From an uncultured Clostridia bacterium (GTDB lineage Bacteria; Bacillota; Clostridia; Christensenellales; CAG-314), in NCBI GenBank assembly GCA_947629985.1, contig CANRFV010000002.1:224167-288166 (forward strand): a DNA stretch of 64,000 nucleotides, read 5' to 3'. This document shows, one piece after another, positions 36,204-43,954 of the stretch; position 1 is the first letter of the stretch; every line of letters begins with the position of its first letter. Below the pieces are notes generated by a model. It was not told where the DNA came from. It saw only the letters and a list, made by a program, of their open reading frames with translations, and searched no databases. Both the position numbers and the translations under genes were made by a program.

Positions 36204-36527
36204 CATATTGTTGCATAACCGAACAATTTATATGTAACTTTCAGGTCCTTATCGGGGAGATAATTACGGGAAACTTTTATTGCGATGTTTTCGTGTGTTT
36301 CTTTCCGTTTGCCCATCGACAGACTTGTCGGTAGAAGATAACGCCGCGCGCGATTGCCCGCGGCATTGTTTTTGCCGTTTGTCAGCTACGCGGCGCGATC
36401 GGTTGTGCAAATAAATACGTCGCCAAAAGGTCAAAGTCGCATTTTTTCAGACAATTTAGTCAAGGTGGTTGACAATTTTTTGTAAAATGCTACAATAAAC
36501 ACATAATCTGCACAAGGAGGAAAAATT
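36204..36527. other. Intergenic region with terminator and promoter
   Basis: It contains a hairpin GCCGCG/CGCGGC followed by ATTGTTTTT (36343-36373), a likely terminator for the leuS-cysK unit, and the promoter TTGACA-N16-TACAAT at 36469-36496. Nothing coding is seen. Confidence 0.6.
36469..36496 (+). promoter_or_regulatory. Consensus promoter for the lipoprotein gene
   Basis: TTGACA and TACAAT are separated by 16 bases. The AAGGAGG ribosome binding site and ATG follow within 32 bases. Confidence 0.75.
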
Positions 36528-36935
36528 ATGAAAAAATTTGTACAAATAATGGCGGTTGCGCTTGTAGCCGTTATGGCATTGGGAGTGTTGGTTGCTTGCG
36601 GCTACTCCGACGACCCCGACAAGGCAGCCGAGCAATTGGAAAAGAAGGGCTACGAAACGCACGTTACCAAAAATCCGTCCGGCAACGCCGACGTGGTAGC
36701 GGTTGTTATGGCAAGCAAGAGCAATTTCGATCTCGAAGATATCTTTGAAGTGGACGTTGAAGATATAGTAATCGAATTTGTAGTGATTACTTATTTCAAA
36801 TCCGCCGACCTTGCCAAGGAAAGTATGGACGCCGCCAAGGAAAATCTCGATTCGGACGCGCAGGGCGTAAAAGTTTCTCTCCAAGGCTCCAAGATAGTGG
36901 TTACGTACAAACTTACGGGCGCAGACGCTCTGTAA
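36528..36935 (+). CDS. Hypothetical lipoprotein
   Basis: A 135-residue exported protein. The N-terminus is a lipoprotein signal (MKKFVQIMAVALVAVMALGV) with lipobox LVAC and lipid-modified Cys24. The mature part is small, acidic, with repeated strand-helix character (DVVAVVMASKSNFD, IVIEFVVITYFKSADLAKES, GVKVSLQGSKIVVTYKL). It may form a single alpha/beta domain. No family is recognised. It has its own strong promoter and a stem downstream (AACAGCAGGCGCA/TGCGCCTGCTGTT, 36972-37010), so it is monocistronic. Confidence 0.8.
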   Translation: MKKFVQIMAVALVAVMALGVLVACGYSDDPDKAAEQLEKKGYETHVTKNPSGNADVVAVVMASKSNFDLEDIFEVDVEDIVIEFVVITYFKSADLAKESMDAAKENLDSDAQGVKVSLQGSKIVVTYKLTGADAL

Positions 36936-36971
36936 GCCGTAGCGACGCACCGACAAATCACAACACAATCA

Positions 36972-37010
36972 AACAGCAGGCGCACAACGTACCGTTATGC
37001 GCCTGCTGTT
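36972..37010 (+). terminator. Long perfect hairpin after the lipoprotein gene
   Basis: A 13-bp perfect stem AACAGCAGGCGCA / TGCGCCTGCTGTT with a 13-base loop. The tail is T-poor (TCCATATTG), so termination strength is uncertain. Confidence 0.55.
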
Positions 37011-37013
37011 TCC

Positions 37014-37088
37014 ATATTGTATTATAGTAATTGTTTTGATATTGTATTATAGTAATTGTTTTGATATTGTGGTATAGTAATTGTTTTG
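37014..37088. repeat. Tandem repeat, three 25-bp units
   Basis: Two identical units of ATATTGTATTATAGTAATTG plus TTTTG, then a third with two changes (GG for TA... in GTGGTATAG), then a degenerate partial copy (TGATTGCGGTATG). The period of 25 is exact. Each unit contains promoter-like TATTATAGT. Confidence 0.9.
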
Positions 37089-37266
37089 TGATTGCGGTAT
37101 GTAAAAATTAGGTTTCAATTTGCATAGTATCGATTTTAGCGCCGCATTGTACGCCGTTGCCCCCGATTTCGGCGTTTACGTTATTGCTTGTTTTCGTTTG
37201 GCGTGTGCGTTTTTTTCGTTCGGGCGCGCGTTTTTGTCTCGCGGGCGGCACAAGCGGGCTACCGTG

Positions 37267-37295
37267 TTGACATTGCGTCAATTACGTGTTACAAT
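37267..37295 (+). promoter_or_regulatory. Consensus promoter for trpS
   Basis: TTGACA and TACAAT are separated by 17 bases; start codon 32 bases after the -10 box. Confidence 0.75.
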
Positions 37296-37326
37296 AAAAT
37301 GAAATATAATGGGCAAGAGGTGCTTT

Positions 37327-38343
37327 ATGGCGGACGAAAGTAAGCAAACCGTGTTTTCGGGAGTGCAGCCTACCGGCAAAATCACGTTGGGCAACTATCT
37401 CGGAGCAATAAAAAATTGGGGCGCATTGCAACAGCGGTACAACTGCATATACTGCGTTGTAGACCTTCATTCGCTTACCGTAACGCAATTGCCCGCTGAA
37501 CTGCGCAAAAACACGCTCGACTTGGTTGCGCTGTACATTGCCTGCGGTATCGACCCGCAATTAAGCACGCTGTTTATTCAGTCGCACGTGCCGCAACACG
37601 CGGAGTTGTGCTGGATACTCGACACGATCTGTTATGTGGGCGAACTTAGTCGTATGACGCAATTTAAGGAAAAGTCAAGGAAACACGCGGATAATATAAA
37701 CGCGGGGTTGATGAACTACCCCGTGCTTATGGCAAGCGACATTTTGCTGTATCAAACAAATCTTGTGCCCGTAGGCAAGGATCAGGTTCAGCATCTGGAA
37801 CTTGCGCGCAATTTGGCGCAGCGTTTTAACGCGCGCTACTCGGATACGTTTGCCGTGCCCGAAGCGTTGCTCAGCAAAACCGGCAACAGCATAAAAAGTT
37901 TGCAAGATCCTTCCGCCAAGATGTCCAAAAGCGACCCCAACGACAACGCGGTAATTTGCCTTACCGACGACGCGGATACCGTTGTGCGCAAGTTGCGCCG
38001 CGCGGTAACCGACAGCGACAGTTCGTTCAACTGTGTGCGGCACGCCGCCGACAAGCCTGCCGTAAGCAATTTGCTCAACATTTACAGCCTTACTTCCGGC
38101 GAAACCGTCGCGCAGGCGGAAAAGCGCTTTGAAGGCAAGGGTTACGGCGTATTCAAACAAGCCGTTGCCGACGCCGTAATTGCCGTTTTGCAACCTATTC
38201 AGGCGCGCCAAAAGCAACTGCTTGCCGACAAGGCATATCTCGAAAGCGTGCTTAAAACCGGCGCGGACAACGCTCGGTACATTGCCGCCAAAACATTGAG
38301 CAAGGTCTATCGCAAGGTGGGGCTTATCGCTCCGATAAGGTAA
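37327..38343 (+). CDS. trpS: Tryptophan-tRNA ligase
   Basis: A 338-residue class I synthetase charging tRNA-Trp. The HIGH-equivalent is GNYLGA in SGVQPTGKITLGNYLGA, and KMSKS is intact in AKMSKSDPND. Other family segments: VVDLHSLTV, YPVLMASDILLYQ, VPVGKDQVQHLELAR. The ATG at 37327 is preferred over that at 37309 because AAGAGG sits eight bases before it. No T-box is recognised in the short leader. It is followed two bases later by a DUF5685 gene, so those genes may share the transcript. Confidence 0.96.
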   Translation: MADESKQTVFSGVQPTGKITLGNYLGAIKNWGALQQRYNCIYCVVDLHSLTVTQLPAELRKNTLDLVALYIACGIDPQLSTLFIQSHVPQHAELCWILDTICYVGELSRMTQFKEKSRKHADNINAGLMNYPVLMASDILLYQTNLVPVGKDQVQHLELARNLAQRFNARYSDTFAVPEALLSKTGNSIKSLQDPSAKMSKSDPNDNAVICLTDDADTVVRKLRRAVTDSDSSFNCVRHAADKPAVSNLLNIYSLTSGETVAQAEKRFEGKGYGVFKQAVADAVIAVLQPIQARQKQLLADKAYLESVLKTGADNARYIAAKTLSKVYRKVGLIAPIR

Positions 38344-38344
38344 T

Positions 38345-39235
38345 ATGTTCGGATACGTCAACATAAACAAAGATACTATCGACGACGGTCAACGCGGGCT
38401 GTGGCAAAGTTTTATGTGTCAATTGTGCTTTTCCACCAAAACGCAATTCGGAAACCTGCCGCGCGCGTTTATATCCAACGACGTAAACTTTTTTAACGTG
38501 CTGTTTCACAGCGTAACGCAAACCGACGTGCAAATAAATCAATGCAGATGCGCTTCGCACCCCGTAAAAAAGCGTTCGGTAATACAGCCCGACGAAATGT
38601 CCGACAAACTTGCCGTTGCAAACGTGTTGCTTACGTATTACAAGTTGTACGACGACGTTTTGGACGGCTCGGGCGTAAAAAAGCGCGCCGCATACCGTAT
38701 GTTTGGCAAATATCGCAACGCCGCGTGCGCGCGTTGGAACGAAATGGACGCCATGCTTGCGCAACGTTACGGCGAATTGCGCGCGTTGGAACAGGCGAAT
38801 TGCGGCAATATCGACCAAGTTTGCCACCCCTTTGCTCAACTTAGCGGTCAATTTGCGCAACTTGTATTGGGCGAGCGCGCAACAACCCCCGTTACGGACT
38901 TGTGCTACAATTTGGGCAAGTGGATATATCTTGCGGACGCGTTGGAAGATTTACCCAAGGATCTAAAAAGGCACAATTACAACCCGTTTGTTGCAAGTTT
39001 CGGCATTACCAAGGCGCGTCAACTTGCGCAACACATATCCGAAGTGCAGTTTGAAATGTACGCTGTACTCAACCGCATAGCGATGTGTTACAACGATCTT
39101 AATCTTACAAAATACACTTGTTTGCTTAATAATGTGCTTTTTGAAAGCATACGGAATAAAACGGCGCAAGTTTTGAAACAATATAAAATCGACAAAACCG
39201 CTGCCACGGCGCACAACGACGCCCAACGCGGCTAA
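38345..39235 (+). CDS. DUF5685 family protein
   Basis: A 296-residue protein of the Clostridial DUF5685 family, recognised from the start MFGYVNINKDTIDDGQRGLW and CQLCFSTKTQFG (family YxxxYCGLCxxL region). A mostly helical middle contains a conserved aspartate-rich helix, GKWIYLADALEDLPKDLK, resembling the fold of terpenoid-synthase-like helical bundles. Cysteines in QCRCASHP may bind metal. In Clostridia this gene commonly precedes a J-domain gene, as here. Function unknown. It starts directly after trpS. Confidence 0.82.
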   Translation: MFGYVNINKDTIDDGQRGLWQSFMCQLCFSTKTQFGNLPRAFISNDVNFFNVLFHSVTQTDVQINQCRCASHPVKKRSVIQPDEMSDKLAVANVLLTYYKLYDDVLDGSGVKKRAAYRMFGKYRNAACARWNEMDAMLAQRYGELRALEQANCGNIDQVCHPFAQLSGQFAQLVLGERATTPVTDLCYNLGKWIYLADALEDLPKDLKRHNYNPFVASFGITKARQLAQHISEVQFEMYAVLNRIAMCYNDLNLTKYTCLLNNVLFESIRNKTAQVLKQYKIDKTAATAHNDAQRG

Positions 39236-39245
39236 CGGAGAAAAT

Positions 39246-39872
39246 ATGATTTACGACGCATACGAATTACTCGGATTACCCAAGGACGCCACGCGCGAAC
39301 AAATAGACGCTCGTTACAACGAACTGCGCCAACAATACAGCGCGCAACGTTTTGCCCCGGGCGACGAAGGCGAAGAAGCCTCGGAAAAATTGCAGCAAAT
39401 AGAAGTTGCCTACCGAGACCTGCTTATCACTCTACAAGAGCAACAGCAAACCGTCAACACCGCGCAGGACTCCGATTACACCGTAATACAGCAACTTATT
39501 ACAGACAACAAGTTGGACGAAGCGCAATCCAAGTTGGACGAGCGCGTAACTCGCGATGCCGAATGGCACTATATACAATCCATTTTGTTTTACAAGCGCA
39601 ATTGGTTTATCGAAAGCAAAAATCAACTTGAACTTGCCTGCCAAATGGAGCCCGACAATCAACGTTACCGCCAAAGTCTGGACAAACTTACCAAAATTTT
39701 GGCGTCCAACACAATCAGCCCCGACCAACTGCGCTCGTCGTCGCGTCCCGTAGACAACGGCCCCGCAGTGGGCGCGGGTAACGGAACATGTACGGGCAGT
39801 TCGTGTACAGACTGCTTGCTGTGCAACGCTTGTTGCAACTGTATGTCCTGTATGGGGGGCGGCGGCTGCTGA
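39246..39872 (+). CDS. DnaJ-like protein lacking the HPD motif, with cysteine-rich tail
   Basis: A 208-residue protein. Residues 1-65 are a J-domain by pattern (DAYELLGLPKDATREQIDAR, then YRDLL), but the loop where HPD is needed to activate Hsp70 reads YSAQRFAPGDEG, so it cannot work as a normal DnaK co-chaperone. The middle (about 85-150) looks like a TPR-type helical pair (DEAQSKLDERVTRDAEWHYI). The tail is packed with cysteines (CTGSSCTDCLLCNACCNC...). It lies ten bases after the DUF5685 gene, a known pairing. Role unknown. Confidence 0.85.
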   Translation: MIYDAYELLGLPKDATREQIDARYNELRQQYSAQRFAPGDEGEEASEKLQQIEVAYRDLLITLQEQQQTVNTAQDSDYTVIQQLITDNKLDEAQSKLDERVTRDAEWHYIQSILFYKRNWFIESKNQLELACQMEPDNQRYRQSLDKLTKILASNTISPDQLRSSSRPVDNGPAVGAGNGTCTGSSCTDCLLCNACCNCMSCMGGGGC

Positions 39873-40504
39873 TGAAAGCCAAAATGCTTGCCACAAGCGC
39901 AATGTGCGCCGCAATAGCCACAATATGTATGTGGGTTGCGGGCTTGCCGATAGCGCGGTGGTTTGTTCTTATTTTGGCGGCGTTCGCTTCGGTTGCAACC
40001 GCGGTACCTATGTTGATAGACGCGTCCAACACGCTGTACTCGGTGCTTATTTATTTGGTCAGCGCGTCGTTGGGGACGTTTCTCGGCTGGGCAAATATAG
40101 TTTACGTTGCGCCGATAGTGGTGTTTTGTATGCCCTTTGCCTTGGTAAAAGCCTACGGCGACAGCGTAAAGGTGCGCGGCGAAATATCGCACGTAGAGCG
40201 GTTGGAAGATCCCTTTGACAGCAACAACGACCGTAACGTGGTGCGCGTGGAAATAAACGGGCGCAAACGTCTGCCCACGGCGGTAAAGTGGATACTGTAC
40301 TATGTTTTGTTGGAACTTGCCCTTGCCGCAACAGTGCTGCTTGCGTATTTTCTTTTTGAAGATTTGTTTGCGCAAATGTATGCGCAAAAATGGCTGTTTT
40401 GGGTGGTAATTGCCATTGCTCAGGCAATAGTTCCCGCATACGATTTGCTGTTGCGCGGCTGTTTTGTGGCTGCGCGCAAAGCAATAAGACATGCGTTTAA
40501 GTAA
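39872..40504 (+). CDS. Integral membrane protein of unknown function
   Basis: A 211-residue membrane protein with about five or six helices (LATSAMCAAIATICMWVAGL, WFVLILAAFASVATAVPMLI, LYSVLIYLVSASLGTFLGW, VKWILYYVLLELALAATVLL, LFWVVIAIAQAIVPAYDLLL). The middle is a charged cytoplasmic loop (RLEDPFDSNNDRNVVRVEIN). The start overlaps the J-domain stop (TGATG), so the DUF5685, J-like and membrane proteins are a three-gene unit. No family was assigned; the pattern of helices recalls ECF-type S components but without their motifs. Confidence 0.75.
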   Translation: MKAKMLATSAMCAAIATICMWVAGLPIARWFVLILAAFASVATAVPMLIDASNTLYSVLIYLVSASLGTFLGWANIVYVAPIVVFCMPFALVKAYGDSVKVRGEISHVERLEDPFDSNNDRNVVRVEINGRKRLPTAVKWILYYVLLELALAATVLLAYFLFEDLFAQMYAQKWLFWVVIAIAQAIVPAYDLLLRGCFVAARKAIRHAFK

Positions 40505-40588
40505 ATATCGCGCAATGTTGGTTTGCGCCGCAATGCTTGTCGAAAATTATATTTTTTGCCCACAACGGCACAATAGCATATAAAATTG

Positions 40589-40617
40589 TTGACAAATGCG
40601 CGCAATTGAGTTATTAT
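40589..40617 (+). promoter_or_regulatory. Promoter for tRNA-fMet
   Basis: TTGACA and TATTAT are separated by 17 bases, 35 bases before the tRNA 5' end. Confidence 0.7.
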
Positions 40618-40652
40618 ATACAGGCAAACGGCACAGATCCGTGCGTTTATAT

Positions 40653-40730
40653 CGCGGGGTAGAGCAGTCCGGTAGCTCATCGGGCTCATAACCCGAAGGT
40701 CGTGTGGTTCAAATCCCGCCCCCGCAACCA
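40653..40730 (+). tRNA. Initiator tRNA-fMet (CAT), with an extra base in the T-arm
   Basis: The acceptor CGCGGGG / CCCCGCA has the C1-A72 mismatch typical of initiator tRNA. The anticodon CAT (40687-40689) is flanked by TCGGG/CCCGA with three G-C pairs, another initiator mark. CCA is encoded. The T-arm 5' strand is GTGTGG (six bases) against CCCGC, where five are expected, leaving a bulged T, so the gene is 78 instead of 77 nt. Whether it is functional is uncertain. A terminator follows at 40761-40790. Confidence 0.85.
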
Positions 40731-40760
40731 TTAACGGCGACCGCGCTCTGGGTCGCAACG

Positions 40761-40790
40761 AAAAGGAAGTGCAAATTGCACTTCCTTTTT
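40761..40790 (+). terminator. Terminator after tRNA-fMet
   Basis: The stem GGAAGTGCAA / TTGCACTTCC is flanked by AAAA and TTTTT. Confidence 0.8.
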
Positions 40791-40889
40791 CATTGCTCCG
40801 TTGGCTTGTCGCCTAATGCGCTTACGGGGGCGAGAGTCCGAAATAATGTAGCGCTCCACTTCGTTTTGCTTACTCCGCTTGCGCGGAGA

Positions 40890-40914
40890 CAAATCCCGCC
40901 CCCGCAACCATTAA
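40890..40914 (+). pseudogene. Duplicated 3' end of tRNA-fMet
   Basis: A 25-base exact copy of the tRNA-fMet 3' end plus three following bases (40710-40734), from CAAATCCCG to CCATTAA. It is preceded by unrelated sequence and followed by its own terminator hairpin (AAGGCAC.../...GTGCCTT with TTTTT, 40913-40943). This is what an attachment-site duplicate or recombination scar would look like. Confidence 0.8.
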
Positions 40915-40943
40915 GGCACTTGCATAATTGCAGGTGCCTTTTT

Positions 40944-41036
40944 CGCGGGGTAGAGCAGTCCGGTAGTTCATCGGGGCTCATCAGCCGAGCGAAGCGAACG
41001 CCGCGACCACCGGGAGCATAACCCGAAGGTCGTGTG
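40944..41036 (+). pseudogene. Broken second copy of tRNA-fMet (5' part, interrupted)
   Basis: It starts CGCGGGGTAGAGCAGTCCGG like the intact gene and follows it through the D-arm and into the anticodon stem. About 36 extra bases are inserted around the anticodon (after GGCTCAT, including CGAGCGAAGCGAACGCC). It resumes CATAACCCGAAGGTCGTGTG and stops where the T-loop should begin. The 3' quarter is missing. It shares the GTGTG of the intact copy. It lies at the left edge of an AT-rich island. Confidence 0.8.
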
Positions 41037-41091
41037 CAATAGAACTGTTGCTTATATGTAGCAAACGACGTTATCTCTTTTTTGTCTTGTA

Positions 41092-41400
41092 TTAATTTTG
41101 AGTTGATAATAGTAAATTCAATAACCCTTCTTTTTGTTTAGGTGTTAGCCTGCGAAATTTTTTTAACAATTCTTTTTCTTGCGCGCTTAGCAATTCTACT
41201 TCTTCATCTTCTAAAAAAAATTGTGCCATAGTAATTCCAAGTGCTTCGCAAATAGATTCAAGCGCATCGATTTTTATGGGAGTTTTTCGCTGTTTCATTG
41301 TGGCAAGAGTAGATTGTGCTATGCCAGACTCGATAGAGAGTTGGTATGTTGACCAGCCTTTTTGTTCCTTAAATTTTTCAATTTTACCTATTACGTCCAT
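41092..41400 (-). CDS. XRE-family transcriptional regulator, probable controller of the restriction enzyme
   Basis: A 102-residue protein with a Cro/C1-type helix-turn-helix at about 10-60 (STYQLSIESGIAQSTLATMK then DALESICEALGITMAQFF) and a short acidic then basic tail (KKFRRLTPKQKEGLLNLL). It is divergent from the RM gene with 113 bases between the starts. Palindromes in that gap (CGTAATTACG at 41428-41437; TATCGTAAAAACGATA at 41470-41485, the latter overlapping the RM promoter) are candidate operators. A C-protein-like role is inferred. AAGGGG precedes the ATG. Confidence 0.8.
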   Translation of the reverse strand: MDVIGKIEKFKEQKGWSTYQLSIESGIAQSTLATMKQRKTPIKIDALESICEALGITMAQFFLEDEEVELLSAQEKELLKKFRRLTPKQKEGLLNLLLSTQN

Positions 41401-41459
41401 GCGTGCCCCTTTTGATTAATTATATATCGTAATTACGGAGTATATACACCGCAAATAAA

Positions 41460-41488
41460 TTGACTAATTATCGTAAAAACGATATAAT
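41460..41488 (+). promoter_or_regulatory. RM gene promoter with overlapping operator palindrome
   Basis: TTGACT and TATAAT are separated by 17 bases. The perfect inverted repeat TATCGT-AAAA-ACGATA (41470-41485) covers the spacer and the first bases of the -10 box, so a bound repressor would block the polymerase. Confidence 0.7.
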
Positions 41489-41513
41489 AGATAAAAATCA
41501 CAAAGGAGTCGGC

Positions 41514-43730
41514 ATGAGAATTTACGCCAATGAAAGAGAAGGCCAAATTGATTTTTTTGAAAAATTTGGCATTGATTACATAAATAATCCTGTTTTAATA
41601 GACAATACGGATGGTGTTTGGAACGGCAATATTTTGGAATTTAAACTCAATCTTTCCAATATTAACAAAACGTTGTTTCAAGCTATCAAATATTTATCCA
41701 AAATGAGAATCAAAGGGGAGTCTGTGCCGTCCAATATAATTTTGGTTGGATTAAATGCTGCTACGGCTTATATATTTGAATCTAAAGATTATTTTAATGA
41801 TATACATACAATATATTACGGAGCAGCAAGTCGCAATAACGAATCGTTTATTGCCAGAACTGAACCCCGAAAAATTCTATTCGACACTCAAATTGGTGCA
41901 TTTCAATTACGAACAAAACTCAAAGAATGTAATTATATGCCAATAGAGATAGATGAAAATTGTATTGTTGGTTGGGCAGAAAGATATTATAGAGAATATT
42001 CGAAGGCAACAAAAGGGGATTTTCTTGGCGATGATGTTACTGCCAGTAAAACAATTGGAGAAATAAGAGAGCCCAGATTGTTTAAGGGACTTATTATACC
42101 ATATAAGAAGAAAAGCAATGAAAAGTTTAAATACTTGATGGACAAACTGAACGATCACATGCACAAAAAAGATTTGGGCGCGTTCTATACGCCAATAGGT
42201 TATTGTCAAAAAGCGAAAGAACTTGTCGATATGGCCATTCAGCGCGTGCCCGAAGGTTATGACTATATAATATTGGATAGATGCGCCGGAACGGGAAATC
42301 TAGAAGCGGTACTTAGTGATGAACAGTTATCTCATTGTATTTTGTCAACATATGAATATTACGAGTATAAGGTTCTGTGCGAAAGATTAGGCGATAAGGT
42401 AAGAACCATCATACCACCGGTTGAAATGGAAGATACTTATGACCGTGGTTTTGTAAGAAGTGCCGATGCTTTATCAAAAGAATTCATATATAATCCGATT
42501 ATAAAAAGTTATATAGATAATCCCTGTTGTACGGTTATTTTATTGGAAAATCCGCCCTATAGGGATGATACTAGCGGAATGACGGGAATAAAATCAAAAG
42601 ACAAAAAAGTTAAGTCGTTCGTATTGGAACAAATGAAAGCTAACGGAGTAAAAAAGACTAACGAATTGGCCAATAGATTTATTTGGTCAGGCTTTAACTA
42701 TTATTTGCGACAAAAAACGGATAGTTATATTGTGTTTTGTCCAATAAAATATTGGAAAATAGATCATTTAATTGACAAACAGTTTATCAAAGGGTTTTTG
42801 TTTAATAAAAAATATTTTCATGCAGCACCATCTGCAATATCTTGTATTTTGTGGAGTAATGAAAATGCAAAATTAACCACAATTTCGTTGGATGCATATG
42901 ACATGGTTGACGATGTGGCAGTTTATAACAAGAAAATGGTTGCGCATAGAGTGCAAAACGAAATAACTAAAATTTTTGACCAAGTAACTAAGGATTATTT
43001 AACAATTCCATATGTTTGCAATACCAACGGATATACAATAATGGATAAGGACGGCTCGTTTTTTGACGATGAAATTTTGGGATATTTTGTTGGCAGGGGG
43101 TTTGGCATATCAAACCCAAATTTGAATTTCAATTTATTGCGACTTAAATTCTCTGACAGCCACGGTTTTTATCTAACCGCAGATAATTATTACAACAAGT
43201 TGCCGATACTTGCAATAAAACATTATTTAATGTTTTGTAGAAACTGGACAGAAAATGAGTTTATTTGTTGCAGTGCAGACAAGGGGATGGCTTATGCGGA
43301 AGACGAAAGTTTTTTACAATCCTGTTTTATTTTTGCTTGTCTTGATTACTATAATAAGTGTTTAAGCATGGAATTATCAACAAGCGGACATAAGCGTATT
43401 GTAAAAAATCAGTTGTGTTTTGATGGTACGACAATTGCAAATTCAAAATTGTGCACACTTGCGTTAAATGATGACGAACAATTTTTAATAGGAAGATTTA
43501 CAAAAACACTTGCAGAAGCAAAAAAAGTTCCTGAATATAATCCTGCATTTTCATATGGAACTTACCAAATACAGAATGAACTAAACACATTTGTTTATGA
43601 TGATAGAGGACACAAAGTTTATATGCACGAAGAACTAAATACGGCAATTGAAACATTGAGAGAAAAGACTTATGAATATTTTGACAAATATATTAAAGAT
43701 AAACTACTCAAATATCAATTAATAAAATAA
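41514..43730 (+). CDS. Type IIG-like restriction-modification enzyme (nuclease plus N6-adenine methyltransferase)
   Basis: A 738-residue protein. The N-terminus carries a PD-(D/E)xK-like pattern: Asp33 in NTDGVWNGN, then Glu42 and Lys44 in ILEFK. The methyltransferase part has KKDLGAFYTP (218-227), SAM-binding LDRCAGTGNLE (254-264) and catalytic NPPY (346-349), typical of gamma-class N6-adenine enzymes. The C-terminal ~350 residues would hold target recognition. One chain would cut and methylate one site. The start at 41514 is set by AAAGGAG. Gene composition is strongly AT-rich, a sign of transfer. The recognition sequence cannot be predicted. Confidence 0.82.
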   Translation: MRIYANEREGQIDFFEKFGIDYINNPVLIDNTDGVWNGNILEFKLNLSNINKTLFQAIKYLSKMRIKGESVPSNIILVGLNAATAYIFESKDYFNDIHTIYYGAASRNNESFIARTEPRKILFDTQIGAFQLRTKLKECNYMPIEIDENCIVGWAERYYREYSKATKGDFLGDDVTASKTIGEIREPRLFKGLIIPYKKKSNEKFKYLMDKLNDHMHKKDLGAFYTPIGYCQKAKELVDMAIQRVPEGYDYIILDRCAGTGNLEAVLSDEQLSHCILSTYEYYEYKVLCERLGDKVRTIIPPVEMEDTYDRGFVRSADALSKEFIYNPIIKSYIDNPCCTVILLENPPYRDDTSGMTGIKSKDKKVKSFVLEQMKANGVKKTNELANRFIWSGFNYYLRQKTDSYIVFCPIKYWKIDHLIDKQFIKGFLFNKKYFHAAPSAISCILWSNENAKLTTISLDAYDMVDDVAVYNKKMVAHRVQNEITKIFDQVTKDYLTIPYVCNTNGYTIMDKDGSFFDDEILGYFVGRGFGISNPNLNFNLLRLKFSDSHGFYLTADNYYNKLPILAIKHYLMFCRNWTENEFICCSADKGMAYAEDESFLQSCFIFACLDYYNKCLSMELSTSGHKRIVKNQLCFDGTTIANSKLCTLALNDDEQFLIGRFTKTLAEAKKVPEYNPAFSYGTYQIQNELNTFVYDDRGHKVYMHEELNTAIETLREKTYEYFDKYIKDKLLKYQLIK

Positions 43731-43911
43731 ATGCATTGCATAAAAACACTGCTTAACAACGGCAAATTGGCATTGCCGACAGCGGACCAACGTAAAGTGT
43801 TGTCAACCCTGATCGTCAACGAATAAGCGGCACTGTCGGCAAAAATATCGTTAAAACACAACCAAGCCCCATTAAAATGGTGCATATACTGTTTTGCAAG
43901 CAATAAAAAGA
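43731..43911. other. Gap between the RM gene and the beta-helix gene
   Basis: A short frame at 43731-43826 (31 codons, ending STLIVNE) starts right at the RM stop. It has native-like codons (AACGGC, TTGCCG) and may be the tail of a gene interrupted by the island. It contains GCCGACAG...CTGTCGGC inverted arms. No function can be given. Confidence 0.35.
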
Positions 43912-43950
43912 GCGGCGGACAAATAAATTTTGTCCGCCGCGCAATATTTT
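43912..43950. terminator. Bidirectional terminator downstream of the beta-helix gene
   Basis: The stem GCGGCGGACAAA / TTTGTCCGCCGC is flanked by AAAAAG on the left and CAATATTTTT on the right. Confidence 0.75.
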
Positions 43951-43954
43951 TCCG

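Larger units (their letters stand above)
41037..43910. mobile_element. AT-rich genomic island next to tRNA-fMet (restriction-modification)
   Basis: Base and codon use change sharply right after the broken tRNA copy and return to native style at the terminator at 43912. The cargo is an XRE regulator and a single-chain restriction-modification enzyme. No integrase remains inside. The left boundary at tRNA-fMet sequence suggests site-specific integration; the right boundary (about 43735-43900) has no matching tRNA repeat that I can see. Confidence 0.55.

Noticed and set aside
37100..37326. T-box leader before trpS
   Set aside because: The promoter lies only 32 bases before the start codon, so there is no room for a T-box.
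43731..43826. A 31-codon frame starting at the RM gene stop
   Set aside because: Too short, no ribosome binding site and no recognisable family; kept only as a possible gene remnant in the gap entry.
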